64,000 bases of DNA from Aquicella siphonis (lineage in GTDB: Bacteria; Pseudomonadota; Gammaproteobacteria; DSM-16500), in contig NZ_LR699119.1 of the NCBI RefSeq assembly GCF_902459485.1, forward strand, positions 1,054,001 to 1,118,000. Reading direction: 5' to 3'. Position numbers and translations under genes: made by a program. Shown here in pieces: positions 33,634 to 42,856 of this stretch (position 1 is its first letter; the number at the start of each line of letters is the position of its first letter). The notes beneath the pieces are model-generated. The model worked only from the letters and a program-made list of their open reading frames with translations. It was not told the DNA's origin and ran no database searches.

Positions 33634-34491
33634 TTAACTGAAGGCAGCTGTCGGTTGCCTCAATGCAGGCGCAGCTTGATCTTGTGAGTCAAGATATTTG
33701 GACGGCAGAGGGTGGGGTTTCGCGGTTGAATATAAAAATACACCATATTTTTCCCGCATCTTGCGGTCATGAAGCGCGGTAAAAATTTCGAAATCTTCAC
33801 TTTTGGCTTCAATCCGTATGGATTTCTCTGTTGCTTTAAAATCGAATTTTGCATTTGGATGTGTGCGTTTTAACTCGTCCAGGGTTTCTTCGTACAAGGC
33901 TAACATCTGCTGATGCGTCAACCCTTTAATTATGCTGACTGAGCCATTCTGGTATTCTTTTTTGTCGATGAAGACGGGCGGTTTGCCGTCATGGTTGAGG
34001 GGCTCGGGATCAGGTCTGGCGGATGATGACGCACGCGGATTAAGTGGTCTGGAGTCGGATTGTGTATGATTGTTCACTGTTTCGACTGTGTCTTTGGGAA
34101 GACGGGTGCCGGTCTTGGCTTCATATGACTCTGCGGCGGCGAGATATTTTGTATGTTCAATATGTTTTTTCAGGCGACTATAGGGGCTTTCAGAAAGTGC
34201 CTGCAGGAAATGTTCGCAATCTTTACTGTTGATCGCGTCGCCTAATAATTTAAGTGCATGAAGCTTGCTTTTCAGATGTTGTACGGTTTCTTCACGTTCC
34301 GAGTGGTTTTCGATGGATCGATAATATTTATCCAGCAGCATGCGGGCAATAGCGGTTTCATCCTGAAGCTTCATCACGATCTGCTGGATCTTTTTCAAGG
34401 ATTCCTGTCTGGTCTTTTCATTAACTGCGTTGCCGACCTGCAGGAGATGATGAAGAAGTTCGTCTTGCCGGGTATCTTGTAATGGTTTCAT
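33634..34491 (-). CDS. cytoplasmic protein of unknown function, Dot/Icm effector candidate
   Basis: A 285-residue hydrophilic protein. The N-terminal ~135 residues are mostly charged helix with coiled-coil character (QDELLHHLLQVGN, RQESLKKIQQIVMKLQDE). A Pro/Ser/Asn-rich linker (about 140-180) follows, then a small C-terminal domain containing MLALYEETLDELKRTHPN and FEIFTALHDRKMREKYG. I find no enzyme motif. The promoter carries an exact PmrA-type box, which in related bacteria marks effector and Dot/Icm genes, so a secreted effector is a reasonable inference. The ribosome site is weak. Low GC shift is not obvious. Confidence 0.7.
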   Translation of the reverse strand: MKPLQDTRQDELLHHLLQVGNAVNEKTRQESLKKIQQIVMKLQDETAIARMLLDKYYRSIENHSEREETVQHLKSKLHALKLLGDAINSKDCEHFLQALSESPYSRLKKHIEHTKYLAAAESYEAKTGTRLPKDTVETVNNHTQSDSRPLNPRASSSARPDPEPLNHDGKPPVFIDKKEYQNGSVSIIKGLTHQQMLALYEETLDELKRTHPNAKFDFKATEKSIRIEAKSEDFEIFTALHDRKMREKYGVFLYSTAKPHPLPSKYLDSQDQAAPALRQPTAAFS

Positions 34492-34526
34492 GCTGTGATA
34501 ATCTGCCTGATTATTATTTGCATGGC

Positions 34527-34559
34527 ATCATATCATGCGCGGCTTAAGACTGCATTAAG
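34527..34559 (-). promoter_or_regulatory. PmrA-box promoter of the effector candidate
   Basis: Read on the minus strand: CTTAA (34559-34555), six bases, CTTAA (34548-34544), 11 bases, then TATGAT (34532-34527). Both half sites are exact. This architecture matches PmrA-activated promoters described in Coxiella and Legionella. Confidence 0.62.
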
Positions 34560-34795
34560 AAGTCGTGCACGGGCCGGATCATCTTTATTCCCGAAACAGG
34601 CATTACATTTTTGATTTTTCAAATGGAAGAGAGCGGAAGTGGGGTCAACTCAATAACCTGGCGCTAATCTTTTCTTGGGAAACATGGCGGAGTCGGATAA
34701 ACTTTATAGTAGCCTGGTGCATTTTTCACGTTGAGACTAAATCTTTGTTAGCGTGCTCAGGGATGATAATGGAATTGATCACAAGGATGCATGTC

Positions 34796-35674
34796 ATGAA
34801 AAACTGGTTATTAATTTTGTTTATGCTCATAGGGTCAATCAGTTATGCGGGTTCGGTTCCTACGTTTTATGGCCCCATGAAAAAAGCAAATATGGGTAAT
34901 GCCAGCATATCCTATTTTCGCTTTGGTCACGGCAAGCCGCTATTATTAATGACGGGGCATGGCGATACGATGATGATGTGGCATCCCGCATTTCTGAAGC
35001 AATTAAGCAAAAATCACGAAATCATCATGTTTGATTATCCCGGCATAGGCAAGTCTTCTATACAAGGCGCTTATCCTAACCGCATGGAGCAGCTTTCCAG
35101 CCTGATTCGATCGTTCATGAAGGCTCAAAAACTGCACAAGCCCGACATGCTGGGATTTTCAATGGGCGGTAGTCTGCTTCTTTATATGACGGCGAATAAC
35201 GGCGTTGATTTTGATCACGTCATTGTTGTGGGCGCAAAGGCTGGAGGTAAAAAAACGGTCACCCCTGATCCGAAATATTTCAATATGCTGAGTGATCCGA
35301 GTATTTCTCCCGATGTGGCGGTAAAAACGCTGCTCTTTCCCGCAGATGCAGCCAAGCAGGCCGATGCTTATCTCAAGATCGTGAGCGGTTTGCCGCAGGA
35401 AAAAATGGATGGCGCGGCTTTGAAAGCCCAGGCTGAAGCAGTCACAGATGAAAATACCGGACCCGGCATCTGGGATCAGTTGCCGGGCATCAAAAACAAA
35501 GTGATGGTTTTAAGCGGTACGGATGACGTCCTGGCTCCGGTTCAAAATGCTGTGTTGATTACCGAGGCCATTCCCGGAGCTTGGCTGGTGCGCATCCAGG
35601 GTGCTGGGCACGGGATATTATTTCAAGACCCTGAATATATGAGTGAAATTATTGAGCTGTTTTTGAAAAGCTAA
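34796..35674 (+). CDS. exported alpha/beta hydrolase
   Basis: A 292-residue alpha/beta-hydrolase fold protein with a signal peptide (MKNWLLILFMLIGSISYAG). The oxyanion region is LLLMTGHGDTMMMWHP, the nucleophile elbow is GFSMGGS, the acid is in LSGTDDVLAP and the catalytic His in GAGHGILFQ. The frame is open to 34565 but that part shows no conserved pattern, and AAGGATG precedes 34796. It may act on esters or peptides in the periplasm or outside. Substrate unknown. Confidence 0.85.
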   Translation: MKNWLLILFMLIGSISYAGSVPTFYGPMKKANMGNASISYFRFGHGKPLLLMTGHGDTMMMWHPAFLKQLSKNHEIIMFDYPGIGKSSIQGAYPNRMEQLSSLIRSFMKAQKLHKPDMLGFSMGGSLLLYMTANNGVDFDHVIVVGAKAGGKKTVTPDPKYFNMLSDPSISPDVAVKTLLFPADAAKQADAYLKIVSGLPQEKMDGAALKAQAEAVTDENTGPGIWDQLPGIKNKVMVLSGTDDVLAPVQNAVLITEAIPGAWLVRIQGAGHGILFQDPEYMSEIIELFLKS

Positions 35675-35745
35675 ATTGCCATAAGACACCAGGCGGGGCC
35701 GCGTCTGGCCCCGTCTGACTCCTAATGCTCACAGCATTGCTTGGC

Positions 35746-36504
35746 TTATACAATCTGAATGGAAAGTGTCTGATCTGCTTCTTCGGTTAGCAAAGGCTTT
35801 CTTTCATCTGACCGCTTCCAGAATGTTAATGACGGCAGATAGGCCGCGCTTTTACTGATGGCTATGTGTAACAATGTTTCTGCCAGCATGGTTGCAGTCA
35901 TTCCTGCGATCATCAGCGAAGTGCTGACTGTAACGCTTAAGGGGTCTGTTTCCATACCGGCCGGTGATAACATCATCATGATTGTTCCGCCCGTGAGCAT
36001 GGCAATATATTCGATATTTTGTACGGTGCCTTGTGTCAGTGATTCCTTCCAGGTCTGCTTGCCCAGGTAAGGGCCGATAAGAGGCAGCAATTGCCCGAGC
36101 TCCAGGGCCAGTCTGTTCCATTTCTCCTTGGAAAAGCTGTCACTGTCCATGGATTTTATGAGCATTTTAACCGGCTTGGATGCAATGCTGTATGCTCCTC
36201 TGCCCAGGACATCGCCTATCCACATGCGTAATGCCATTTCAGTTCCCATTTGAACCTGCATTTGTGTTTGCATGTCATTGCTTACATGAGGAAATTTTTT
36301 TGTCAGTTGAGCCGGAAAAGTATACATGGCTAAGGTTTGGCCGCTCAGACTGGCGGTATCACTTAATGCCTGGTCAAGTGCTTCCGCCTTGGTGTGATGC
36401 GCAGGATTAACAAATGCTCCCACGACAGGCACGGCTGACAATATACTCTTCCAGAGCGTTACTTCAGGCTGATCAGTTGTTTGTTGATGATGATGGCTAT
36501 GCAT
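35746..36504 (-). CDS. uncharacterised Met/His-rich membrane protein under a MerR-type promoter
   Basis: A 252-residue protein I cannot assign to a family. It opens MHSHHHQQ and contains a helix with methionines at 78, 82, 86, 90 and 94, exactly every fourth residue, so all lie on one face. Further His/Met patches include NPAHHTKAE and GTIMMMLSPAGME. Two hydrophobic segments (about 173-195 and 203-225) suggest membrane association. AGGAG lies seven bases before the start at 36504. The promoter has the long spacer typical of MerR control and the CueR-like gene is divergent. A role in copper, silver or gold handling is inferred. Confidence 0.75.
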   Translation of the reverse strand: MHSHHHQQTTDQPEVTLWKSILSAVPVVGAFVNPAHHTKAEALDQALSDTASLSGQTLAMYTFPAQLTKKFPHVSNDMQTQMQVQMGTEMALRMWIGDVLGRGAYSIASKPVKMLIKSMDSDSFSKEKWNRLALELGQLLPLIGPYLGKQTWKESLTQGTVQNIEYIAMLTGGTIMMMLSPAGMETDPLSVTVSTSLMIAGMTATMLAETLLHIAISKSAAYLPSLTFWKRSDERKPLLTEEADQTLSIQIV

Positions 36505-36541
36505 AAATGTCTCCTGTTTGGATAATTTTGACAACCGTGCT

Positions 36542-36573
36542 AGAATAAACCTTTACCTTTAGGTTAAGGTCAA
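36542..36573 (-). promoter_or_regulatory. MerR-type promoter/operator with 20-bp spacer
   Basis: On the minus strand TTGACC (36573-36568) and TATTCT (36547-36542) are separated by 20 bases, too long for unaided sigma70. The spacer holds a dyad ACCTTTACC/GGTTAAGGT (36549-36570, one mismatch), the position where MerR proteins bind and twist the DNA. Confidence 0.7.
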
Positions 36574-36579
36574 GCTTGT

Positions 36580-36981
36580 ATGCGCTTTCTAACAATTGGT
36601 CGTTTGGCAAAACAGGCCAAAATGAGTACGGTGACGCTAAGATATTATGAAAAAGTCGGGTTGATACCCTCGGCTCGGCGCACAGAATCCGGCTACCGCT
36701 ATTATTCTCCTGAAACAATGGAGCTTCTTCATTTCATTCAGAATGCCAAAACTGCCGGCTTTGCCCTGGCGGAAATCATGGAGCTTATCAAGTTGAAATC
36801 AACGTCCAATTCCAGTTCCAAAAATGTCAAAATCATCATGGACAAGAAAATCAAAATGGTTGATGAAAAGATCCGGTCACTTTTGAGCGTGAAATCCGTG
36901 CTCGAAAAACTCAATGTTTCTTGTGATGGTACGCAGACGGTTTCTGACTGCCCAATTTTGAAATCCCTTTCCCGCCGCTAA
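36580..36981 (+). CDS. CueR-like MerR-family metal-responsive regulator
   Basis: A 133-residue MerR regulator: helix-turn-helix LTIGRLAKQAKMSTVTLRYYEKVGLIP with SGYRYYSPETMELLHFI, a dimerisation coil, and a metal loop with Cys115 and Cys124 in SCDGTQTVSDCPIL, similar to CueR's CPGDDSADCPII but one residue longer. At the position that is Ser77 in CueR and Cys in divalent-metal sensors, this protein has Ser80, favouring monovalent Cu+/Ag+/Au+. It is divergent from the Met/His-rich membrane protein gene, its likely target. The effector metal is inferred. Confidence 0.85.
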   Translation: MRFLTIGRLAKQAKMSTVTLRYYEKVGLIPSARRTESGYRYYSPETMELLHFIQNAKTAGFALAEIMELIKLKSTSNSSSKNVKIIMDKKIKMVDEKIRSLLSVKSVLEKLNVSCDGTQTVSDCPILKSLSRR

Positions 36982-37114
36982 TGCGTGAGAAATACGATTT
37001 CCGGACACATGATGAGCGCGCCGTGGATACGCTCAAAACAACTGTTTATGTTATTTATATTCATGGCAGGATCAAGCAATTTTAGACCTCACCTGGGGCG
37101 GCTAGACGCTCTTT

Positions 37115-37861
37115 ATGAAAGTGAAAAATATGATGTATGGCAAGCTGTGTGCGGAGTTTTATGATTTGGACAAGCAATATGCTTCCACCGAAGAGACGGC
37201 GTTTTATCGTCAAATTTTTACAAACCGTGATTTGATCCTGGAACCCATGTGCGGGTCTGGCCGTCTGCTGATCCCGCTCATGCGTGGTGGTTATCAGATT
37301 CATGGCATGGATAACTCCAGGTCCATGCTGGATAACTGTGAAAAACGCGCGCTGGAATACGGCCTGCGTCCTGTCCTGATTGAATCATCAATAGAAGACA
37401 TGGCTGTGGAGCGGCGATACAGCGGCATTGTAATACCTGTCGGCTCATTTCAGCTGATTTATCCGCGCGCGTCAGCTGAATCGGCGCTGGATAAATTCAG
37501 GGACATGCTGCTGCCCGGCGGCAAATTGGTGCTCGATTTGTTTGTTCCCTGGGAAGCCTTGTGTGAACATGCGCAAGTGGAATCGTATGAGCGTAGTGTT
37601 GCCGCTCATGACGGAACGACTATTACGGTCAGGTCTGTCAACACGGCTCATAAATATGAACAGTATTATATTAATGAAAATACCTATACTAAGCATGTCA
37701 ATGATAAGCTCATCGCCCAGGAAAATGAAATCATGCGCGTCAACTGGTATTATCAATATGAAGCCGCGTATATGCTGGAAAAACATGGTTTCAAAAATCT
37801 GATCTATCGCGAGCGTGTGATCAACGGATCGAATCATATGACGTTTGTGGCCGGAAAATAA
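37115..37861 (+). CDS. class I SAM-dependent methyltransferase
   Basis: A 248-residue methyltransferase. Motif I is ILEPMCGSGRLLIPLM, followed by the acidic GMDNSRSMLDNC, a strand at GIVIPVGSFQLI and LLPGGKLVLDLFVPW. The C-terminal half (VNWYYQYEAAYMLEKHGF) is the family's substrate lid. ATG at 37115 or 37130 could be used; neither has a clear ribosome site. Substrate unknown; small-molecule targets are common for this group. Confidence 0.85.
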   Translation: MKVKNMMYGKLCAEFYDLDKQYASTEETAFYRQIFTNRDLILEPMCGSGRLLIPLMRGGYQIHGMDNSRSMLDNCEKRALEYGLRPVLIESSIEDMAVERRYSGIVIPVGSFQLIYPRASAESALDKFRDMLLPGGKLVLDLFVPWEALCEHAQVESYERSVAAHDGTTITVRSVNTAHKYEQYYINENTYTKHVNDKLIAQENEIMRVNWYYQYEAAYMLEKHGFKNLIYRERVINGSNHMTFVAGK

Positions 37862-37876
37862 AATAATGGATGCGTT

Positions 37877-39343
37877 TCAACCTGCCGGTTTGGGGAGGTG
37901 ATTCAGACGTTTATCGTTTTGTTTTAACAGAACGGCCAGGACTTCGTTGGCAGCCCGGATGCCTGACTGGTAGGCGCCGTGCACGCTGGAAGGCGCGTTA
38001 ACAGCAGTAGCTTCGCCAGCAAAAAACAAGCGTGACGCTACGGGTGCCGCCAATTGCTGATATTGATTGACATCAACTCCTTTGGGTATATAGGAATATG
38101 AGCCCTTGCTGTACGGATCACTGTGCCAGCGCGTGATAACATAAGATGAAGGCTGCGGGATGTGGCTGCCATAAAGCTTTTTCAATACTGTTGTGATCAT
38201 GGCAATCGTTTGCATATCATTTTTTTGCTCCATCTGTTTGCTAAAGCTGCCTCCGGTGAAAACCAGCAGAATGGGCACGCCTGTGAATTTATAGAGATTC
38301 ATGATATCCAGCATGTTCGCTGTTTCATCGCCGTTTGGCAAAAAACCTATCCATTCACTCTGCTTGTCCCAGAATGGAGAATCATAAAACAAATAGATTT
38401 TGTTGTAGACACCCATGCGGAGCTGGTTAATGGCCACCTGTTTATTAGGGGGAAGCGGCGGGTTAAACGTAATGGCCCCGGATTTTAACACACCCAACGG
38501 CACAGTGATGATGACATTATCTGCCAGGTATTTTCTGTTTTGTGTTTCCACGATGACACCATGATGTCCGTAGACGATTTTTTTCACTGTCTGGTTGAGC
38601 TTTATCGGAATGTTCCGTACCAGTTTGGGCAATATCTGGCCGTACCCATAGGGAAAGATAACATTATCGCCGTATATAGTGGAGTTTTTATACGGTGCAT
38701 CAGCCCGGGCTGACAGAGTCTGCAGATCGCTGGCGAATTCAAATACATAAACATTCGTGATGATATAATGCAGCAAGCGGCGGGACTGCCTGTTCATGGG
38801 ATGGGCCTTTGTAAATGAGACGAAGGCATCTTCAATAGACAAATTTCTGAACTTGTCCTGATTGCCTGAAATGAAGTTTTCAAACTGTTTTATCTGCGCA
38901 GCCAGCTGACGGATTTGCGACGCTGACAATTTATTTTTGTTTTCATCATATATCGTGAATGAAGCGAGTTTATTCTCCATTTGGCTATCACTGTAGTGGG
39001 TGGGAACGGTTGCAATGTTTTGATCGCGGGTTATTTGGGCAATGGGATTATTGTTTATTCCATGAATCCACGATGCGCCCAAATCCAGTCCGATGCCCCA
39101 GGGGTACACAGTGTGGATTCTACCTCCAATACGGTTTCTTGCCTCCAGGACCAGTAAGGGAACGTGATTGTCAGTCAATGTTTTTGCGGCAGACAAACCG
39201 GCAATGCCCGCGCCAATGATAATGACCTTTTGATGTTCTTCAGCCATTTTTTGCCGCGCCGCCTGTGCATAGGCAAGCGATATACTATAAACGGCCATCA
39301 GAATAATGCTGGCGATGATTTTAAGGGGAAATCTGAATGCCAT
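37877..39343 (-). CDS. exported FAD-dependent amine oxidase
   Basis: A 488-residue flavin monoamine oxidase-type protein with a signal peptide (SIILMAVYSISLAYA). The dinucleotide motif VIIIGAGIAGLSAAKTL is followed by LEARNRIGGRIHT and LGASWIHG. The C-terminal FAD motif is LFFAGEATAVNAPSSVHGAYQSGIRAANEV. This matches MAO/polyamine oxidase and LSD1-like enzymes that oxidise primary or polyamines to aldehyde, ammonia and peroxide. The start at 39343 places AAAGG upstream. Export suggests action on periplasmic or host-derived amines. Substrate unknown. Confidence 0.9.
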   Translation of the reverse strand: MAFRFPLKIIASIILMAVYSISLAYAQAARQKMAEEHQKVIIIGAGIAGLSAAKTLTDNHVPLLVLEARNRIGGRIHTVYPWGIGLDLGASWIHGINNNPIAQITRDQNIATVPTHYSDSQMENKLASFTIYDENKNKLSASQIRQLAAQIKQFENFISGNQDKFRNLSIEDAFVSFTKAHPMNRQSRRLLHYIITNVYVFEFASDLQTLSARADAPYKNSTIYGDNVIFPYGYGQILPKLVRNIPIKLNQTVKKIVYGHHGVIVETQNRKYLADNVIITVPLGVLKSGAITFNPPLPPNKQVAINQLRMGVYNKIYLFYDSPFWDKQSEWIGFLPNGDETANMLDIMNLYKFTGVPILLVFTGGSFSKQMEQKNDMQTIAMITTVLKKLYGSHIPQPSSYVITRWHSDPYSKGSYSYIPKGVDVNQYQQLAAPVASRLFFAGEATAVNAPSSVHGAYQSGIRAANEVLAVLLKQNDKRLNHLPKPAG

Positions 39344-39420
39344 ATGTACTTTACCTTTCAATAGCCTGGTGTGATTCAAGTGATGTTCCAATGTCTGAGA
39401 TGCTGTCGCTGCAAATGTTC

Positions 39421-40683
39421 TCAAGCGCCGTTCGATGATGATTGCAGCTCCATCTTGTACTTTCTGAGAATTTTACTGAATGTCAGCCCCTGAACAGCAA
39501 TAGAGAAGATGACAACAAAATAAATACAGGGGAGAAATATCGCCTTGATACTTTGTTCCTGCAGGGATAGCACCATTGCTATTGAAAGTGCACCTCGCAA
39601 TCCGCCCCATGTTAAAATGATGATAGCTCCGCGTCTGGCTTTATAAAATGGTTTGAGAAACAGCATGGGTATGGCTATGCTGACGAAGCGGGCAGACAAG
39701 GCGATCAGGATGCACGCCGCGCCAAGCAAAGCCAATGCGGCAGTCGCATTGATCACCATCATTTCCAGCCCGATCAGGAAAAACAGGACAGTATTCAGGA
39801 TTTCATCTATGGCTTCCCAGAAAGCATCGAGATAGATGCGTGAATGGTCGGACATGGCGTGAGAACGGCCGTGATTGCCAATGATGATTCCTGCGACCAC
39901 CATGGCCAAAGGAGCGGATAATCGCAATTTTTCCGCCAGGGTATAACCGCCGGTGACCACGGCGAGCATAATGAATAATTCCACGTGCATGTCATCAATT
40001 TTTAACAGCATCCTGTAGGCAATCCAGCCTATGATTCCTCCGAACACGATGCCGCCCCCGGCTTCCAGCAGGAGAAATTCAGCTGCTTGTGCAAAACCGG
40101 CTTCGCCGTTTGAATGCAGGATTTCGATTATTGTAAGAAAGATCACGATGGCTACTCCATCGTTAAACAACGATTCGCCTGTAATAATGGTTTCAATTTT
40201 TTTTGACGCGCGCATTTTTTTGATGATGGACAGGGCTGCGATCGGATCAGTGGGTGAAAGAATGGCGCCAAACAGCATCGCGTATAATAATGTGATGTTT
40301 TCAAAGCCCAGCCGATTTGCCAGCATAAAAAATGCCAGGCCTATCATGAGAGTGGATAACAAGGTGCTGATGGTTGCCGTCATGGCGATAGGCAGTTTGG
40401 CGGATTTCAAATCTTCAATATTGATTTGCAGAGAACCCGCGAATAACAGAAACGAAAGCATACCGTGAAAAACAGTTTCGTTAAAATTGATGCTGGAGAG
40501 GAACAGTTCAATGTGTTCATTCGAGATTACACCGATTTTTTGCAAAAAGATGCCGGCGAAGCCAAGACCCATGGCCAGCAATAATAATCCAATGGAAGAG
40601 GGAAGCCTGATCCATTTATGATTGACAAAACTGCCTATCGCCGAGGCAGTCAAGACGATGGCGGAAATATCGAAAAGATTCAT
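39421..40683 (-). CDS. CPA1-family Na+(K+)/H+ antiporter (NhaP-like)
   Basis: A 420-residue transporter with about 12 helices. The ion-binding ND-type motif appears in GAILSPTDPIAALSIIKK (TDP) and TIITGESLFNDGVAIVIF (ND), characteristic of CPA1 antiporters, with a later RFVSIAIPML and WGGLRGALSIAMVLSL block. It exchanges Na+ or K+ for protons at the inner membrane. AGGAG precedes the start at 40683. A 14-bp palindrome TTGATAATTATCAA lies 27 bases upstream. Confidence 0.9.
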   Translation of the reverse strand: MNLFDISAIVLTASAIGSFVNHKWIRLPSSIGLLLLAMGLGFAGIFLQKIGVISNEHIELFLSSINFNETVFHGMLSFLLFAGSLQINIEDLKSAKLPIAMTATISTLLSTLMIGLAFFMLANRLGFENITLLYAMLFGAILSPTDPIAALSIIKKMRASKKIETIITGESLFNDGVAIVIFLTIIEILHSNGEAGFAQAAEFLLLEAGGGIVFGGIIGWIAYRMLLKIDDMHVELFIMLAVVTGGYTLAEKLRLSAPLAMVVAGIIIGNHGRSHAMSDHSRIYLDAFWEAIDEILNTVLFFLIGLEMMVINATAALALLGAACILIALSARFVSIAIPMLFLKPFYKARRGAIIILTWGGLRGALSIAMVLSLQEQSIKAIFLPCIYFVVIFSIAVQGLTFSKILRKYKMELQSSSNGA

Positions 40684-41022
40684 TTTCCAGAACTCCTGGA
40701 TGATACACATTGATAATTATCAAAACGAGAGTTATATGACTGATGCTTCCAAGAATCAACCCGCTCTTGCAAGTGTGTGTTTTTAATATGCAGCTCCGGT
40801 TTGGAATAAACAAGTATTACACATGGCTGATATCGCATGGGAAGACATTATTGGCCCGCCTGCTGAACAGGGTTGGACAGCGTCCGCAACAGGAATAACA
40901 ATGACATGATTTTAAACAAAAAAATGCTGACAGATTCATGAAGGGAAGATTACAATTTTGTCATACTGACGGCGTTTTTGCAGTTTGGGGCGGGTACCCT
41001 GGTAATTGACAAGGAGGTTTGG
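40684..41022. other. intergenic region with a 14-bp palindrome
   Basis: The spacer between the divergent antiporter and small membrane protein genes holds the palindrome TTGATAATTATCAA at 40710-40723, possibly an operator with overlapping Fur-like half sites. No gene is supported. Confidence 0.4.
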
Positions 41023-41277
41023 ATGTTGCGATTCCTGGAGTCTGTTTTGTTTTTCCTTTTTGGTGCGGGTTTGCTGCTGGTTGCCTGGAGAGCATGGAAA
41101 AACGGAGAAATTCCTGCCGGATCAAATTTTTTTAAAGGCCGATATGCGCCCTCATATAAAGACAACCCCTTGATGTTTACATTATTTTTATTTATTTATG
41201 CTGTTGGCGGGATCCTGTTGCTGGTTTGCGCGCTGGCGCTCCTGACCGGCAGAATGCCGCCGCTTAAGTTAATGTGA
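41023..41277 (+). CDS. small inner-membrane protein of unknown function
   Basis: An 84-residue protein with two membrane helices (FLESVLFFLFGAGLLLVAW and MFTLFLFIYAVGGILLLVCALALL) joined by a loop with GSNFFKGRYAPSYKDNP. AAGGAGG lies six bases before the ATG at 41023. Not recognised as any named family. The disulfide reductase gene follows 75 bases later. Confidence 0.7.
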   Translation: MLRFLESVLFFLFGAGLLLVAWRAWKNGEIPAGSNFFKGRYAPSYKDNPLMFTLFLFIYAVGGILLLVCALALLTGRMPPLKLM

Positions 41278-41351
41278 TCATGTGCGAAAAGCGATGCGCA
41301 ACGGCGTATTTCCGGGACTGAACTCGGTATACTTATAAGGGGAAGGAATCC

Positions 41352-42734
41352 ATGGCTGATTTATTTGATGCAATTGTAATAGGCGCAGGCCAGGCGGGGC
41401 CCAGTCTCGCCAGCCGCCTGGCGAATGCTGGAATGAAAGTGGCCATTGTTGAGCGCGCGTTATTTGGGGGAACCTGCCTGAATACGGGATGTATACCAAC
41501 GAAGACATTGGTCGCCAGCGCGCAGGCGGCTTATAACGCAAGACATGCCAGTGATTTTGGCGTTGATGTTCAAGGGACCGTTCTGGTGGATATGAAAAAA
41601 GTCAAGGCGCGTGTTGACGCGATCAGAAACCGGTATCAGCCTCGCATCGAACCCTGGCTGCGCGACCATCAAAACATGACTGTGTATAAAGGCGCGGCTG
41701 TTTTTGAAAGTGCGAATTCGATACGCGTAAACGAATCTCTTTTGCAAGCGAAATATATTTTCATCAATGTGGGCGGCCGCGCCTTCATTCCGCCTCTCCC
41801 CGGAGTAGATGAGATCAATTACCTGACGAATTCCAGCATCATGAATCTGGAAACTCTTCCCGGGCATCTTGTCATTATCGGCGGCAGTTATATAGGATTG
41901 GAATTCGCGCAAATCTACCAGAGATTTGGCAGCAAAGTAACTGTTATCGAAAAAGCAGGACGATTGATAGCGCGGGAAGATGAAGATGTGTCCAACGCCG
42001 TCAAATCCATACTGGAAACTGAAGGTATCAATATTCGTCTGAACGAAGAATGCATTGCCTTCAAAAAGCAAGGGAACCATATTGTCGTACAACTGAACTG
42101 CGCAAATAATGAAAAAGAGGTAACGGGCTCGCATGTCTTGATGGCTATAGGCCGCAGGCCCAATACAGATGATCTGGGTCTGGAGCAGGCAGGAATACAG
42201 GTTGACGCGCAAGGCTATATTATTGTGGATGATCAATTGCAGACAAACATACCCGGTGTCTATGCCTTGGGGGATGTAAATCGCAAGGGCGCGTTCACGC
42301 ACACTTCCTACAATGATTATGAGATTGTCGCAGATAACCTGTTAAACGGCGGCCGCCGGCTTGTCAGTGACAGGATACAGACTTATGCGTTGTTCATAGA
42401 TCCGTCATTAGGCCGGGCAGGCTTGACTGAAGCTGAGGTGCGGCAATCAGGCCGCAAGGCATTGATCGCAAAACTGCCCATGAGCCGGATCAAGCGCGCG
42501 GTCATCAAGAATGCGCTGCAAGGATTCATGAAGGTGATGATTGACGCTGAGACGAAAGAGTTATTGGGCGCAGCTGTGCTGGGCCCGGAAGGAGATGAAA
42601 TCATCCATTCGCTTCTTGATGTGATGTATGCGCGCATGCCAGGCACTCAGCTTGAGCGCGCCATGCATATTCATCCCACGATTTCAGAACTTGTGCCCAC
42701 CCTGATGCAGGGGCCCTGGCAGCCATTATCATGA
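41352..42734 (+). CDS. class I flavin disulfide oxidoreductase (mercuric reductase-like)
   Basis: A 460-residue FAD and NAD(P)H enzyme. The order is the FAD motif AIVIGAGQAGPSLASRL, redox-active GGTCLNTGCIPTKTL (Cys-x4-Cys), a second nucleotide motif VIIGGSYIGLEFAQIY, the FAD-contact NIPGVYALGDVNRKGAF and the C-terminal HPTISELVP His-Glu pair. It lacks the heavy-metal N-terminal domain and C-terminal cysteine pair of MerA, so Hg(II) reduction is unlikely. Lipoamide or a different dithiol is the probable substrate, but no dehydrogenase complex genes are nearby. AAGGGGAAGG is the ribosome site. Confidence 0.88.
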   Translation: MADLFDAIVIGAGQAGPSLASRLANAGMKVAIVERALFGGTCLNTGCIPTKTLVASAQAAYNARHASDFGVDVQGTVLVDMKKVKARVDAIRNRYQPRIEPWLRDHQNMTVYKGAAVFESANSIRVNESLLQAKYIFINVGGRAFIPPLPGVDEINYLTNSSIMNLETLPGHLVIIGGSYIGLEFAQIYQRFGSKVTVIEKAGRLIAREDEDVSNAVKSILETEGINIRLNEECIAFKKQGNHIVVQLNCANNEKEVTGSHVLMAIGRRPNTDDLGLEQAGIQVDAQGYIIVDDQLQTNIPGVYALGDVNRKGAFTHTSYNDYEIVADNLLNGGRRLVSDRIQTYALFIDPSLGRAGLTEAEVRQSGRKALIAKLPMSRIKRAVIKNALQGFMKVMIDAETKELLGAAVLGPEGDEIIHSLLDVMYARMPGTQLERAMHIHPTISELVPTLMQGPWQPLS

Positions 42735-42856
42735 TATAGTTGCTGGCGGGGGAATTTTTGCAACAAGATGAGGCGTATGGAAGCGGTTACAAGCTTGTAG
42801 TACTATTTTGAAGTGTTATTCAGGTTTCATGTCAGTTAATTTTCTAAGAGGTCAAG

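Noticed and set aside
34565..34795. In-frame N-terminal extension of the alpha/beta hydrolase
   Set aside because: The extension has no conserved pattern, while the ATG at 34796 begins a clear signal peptide after AAGGATG.
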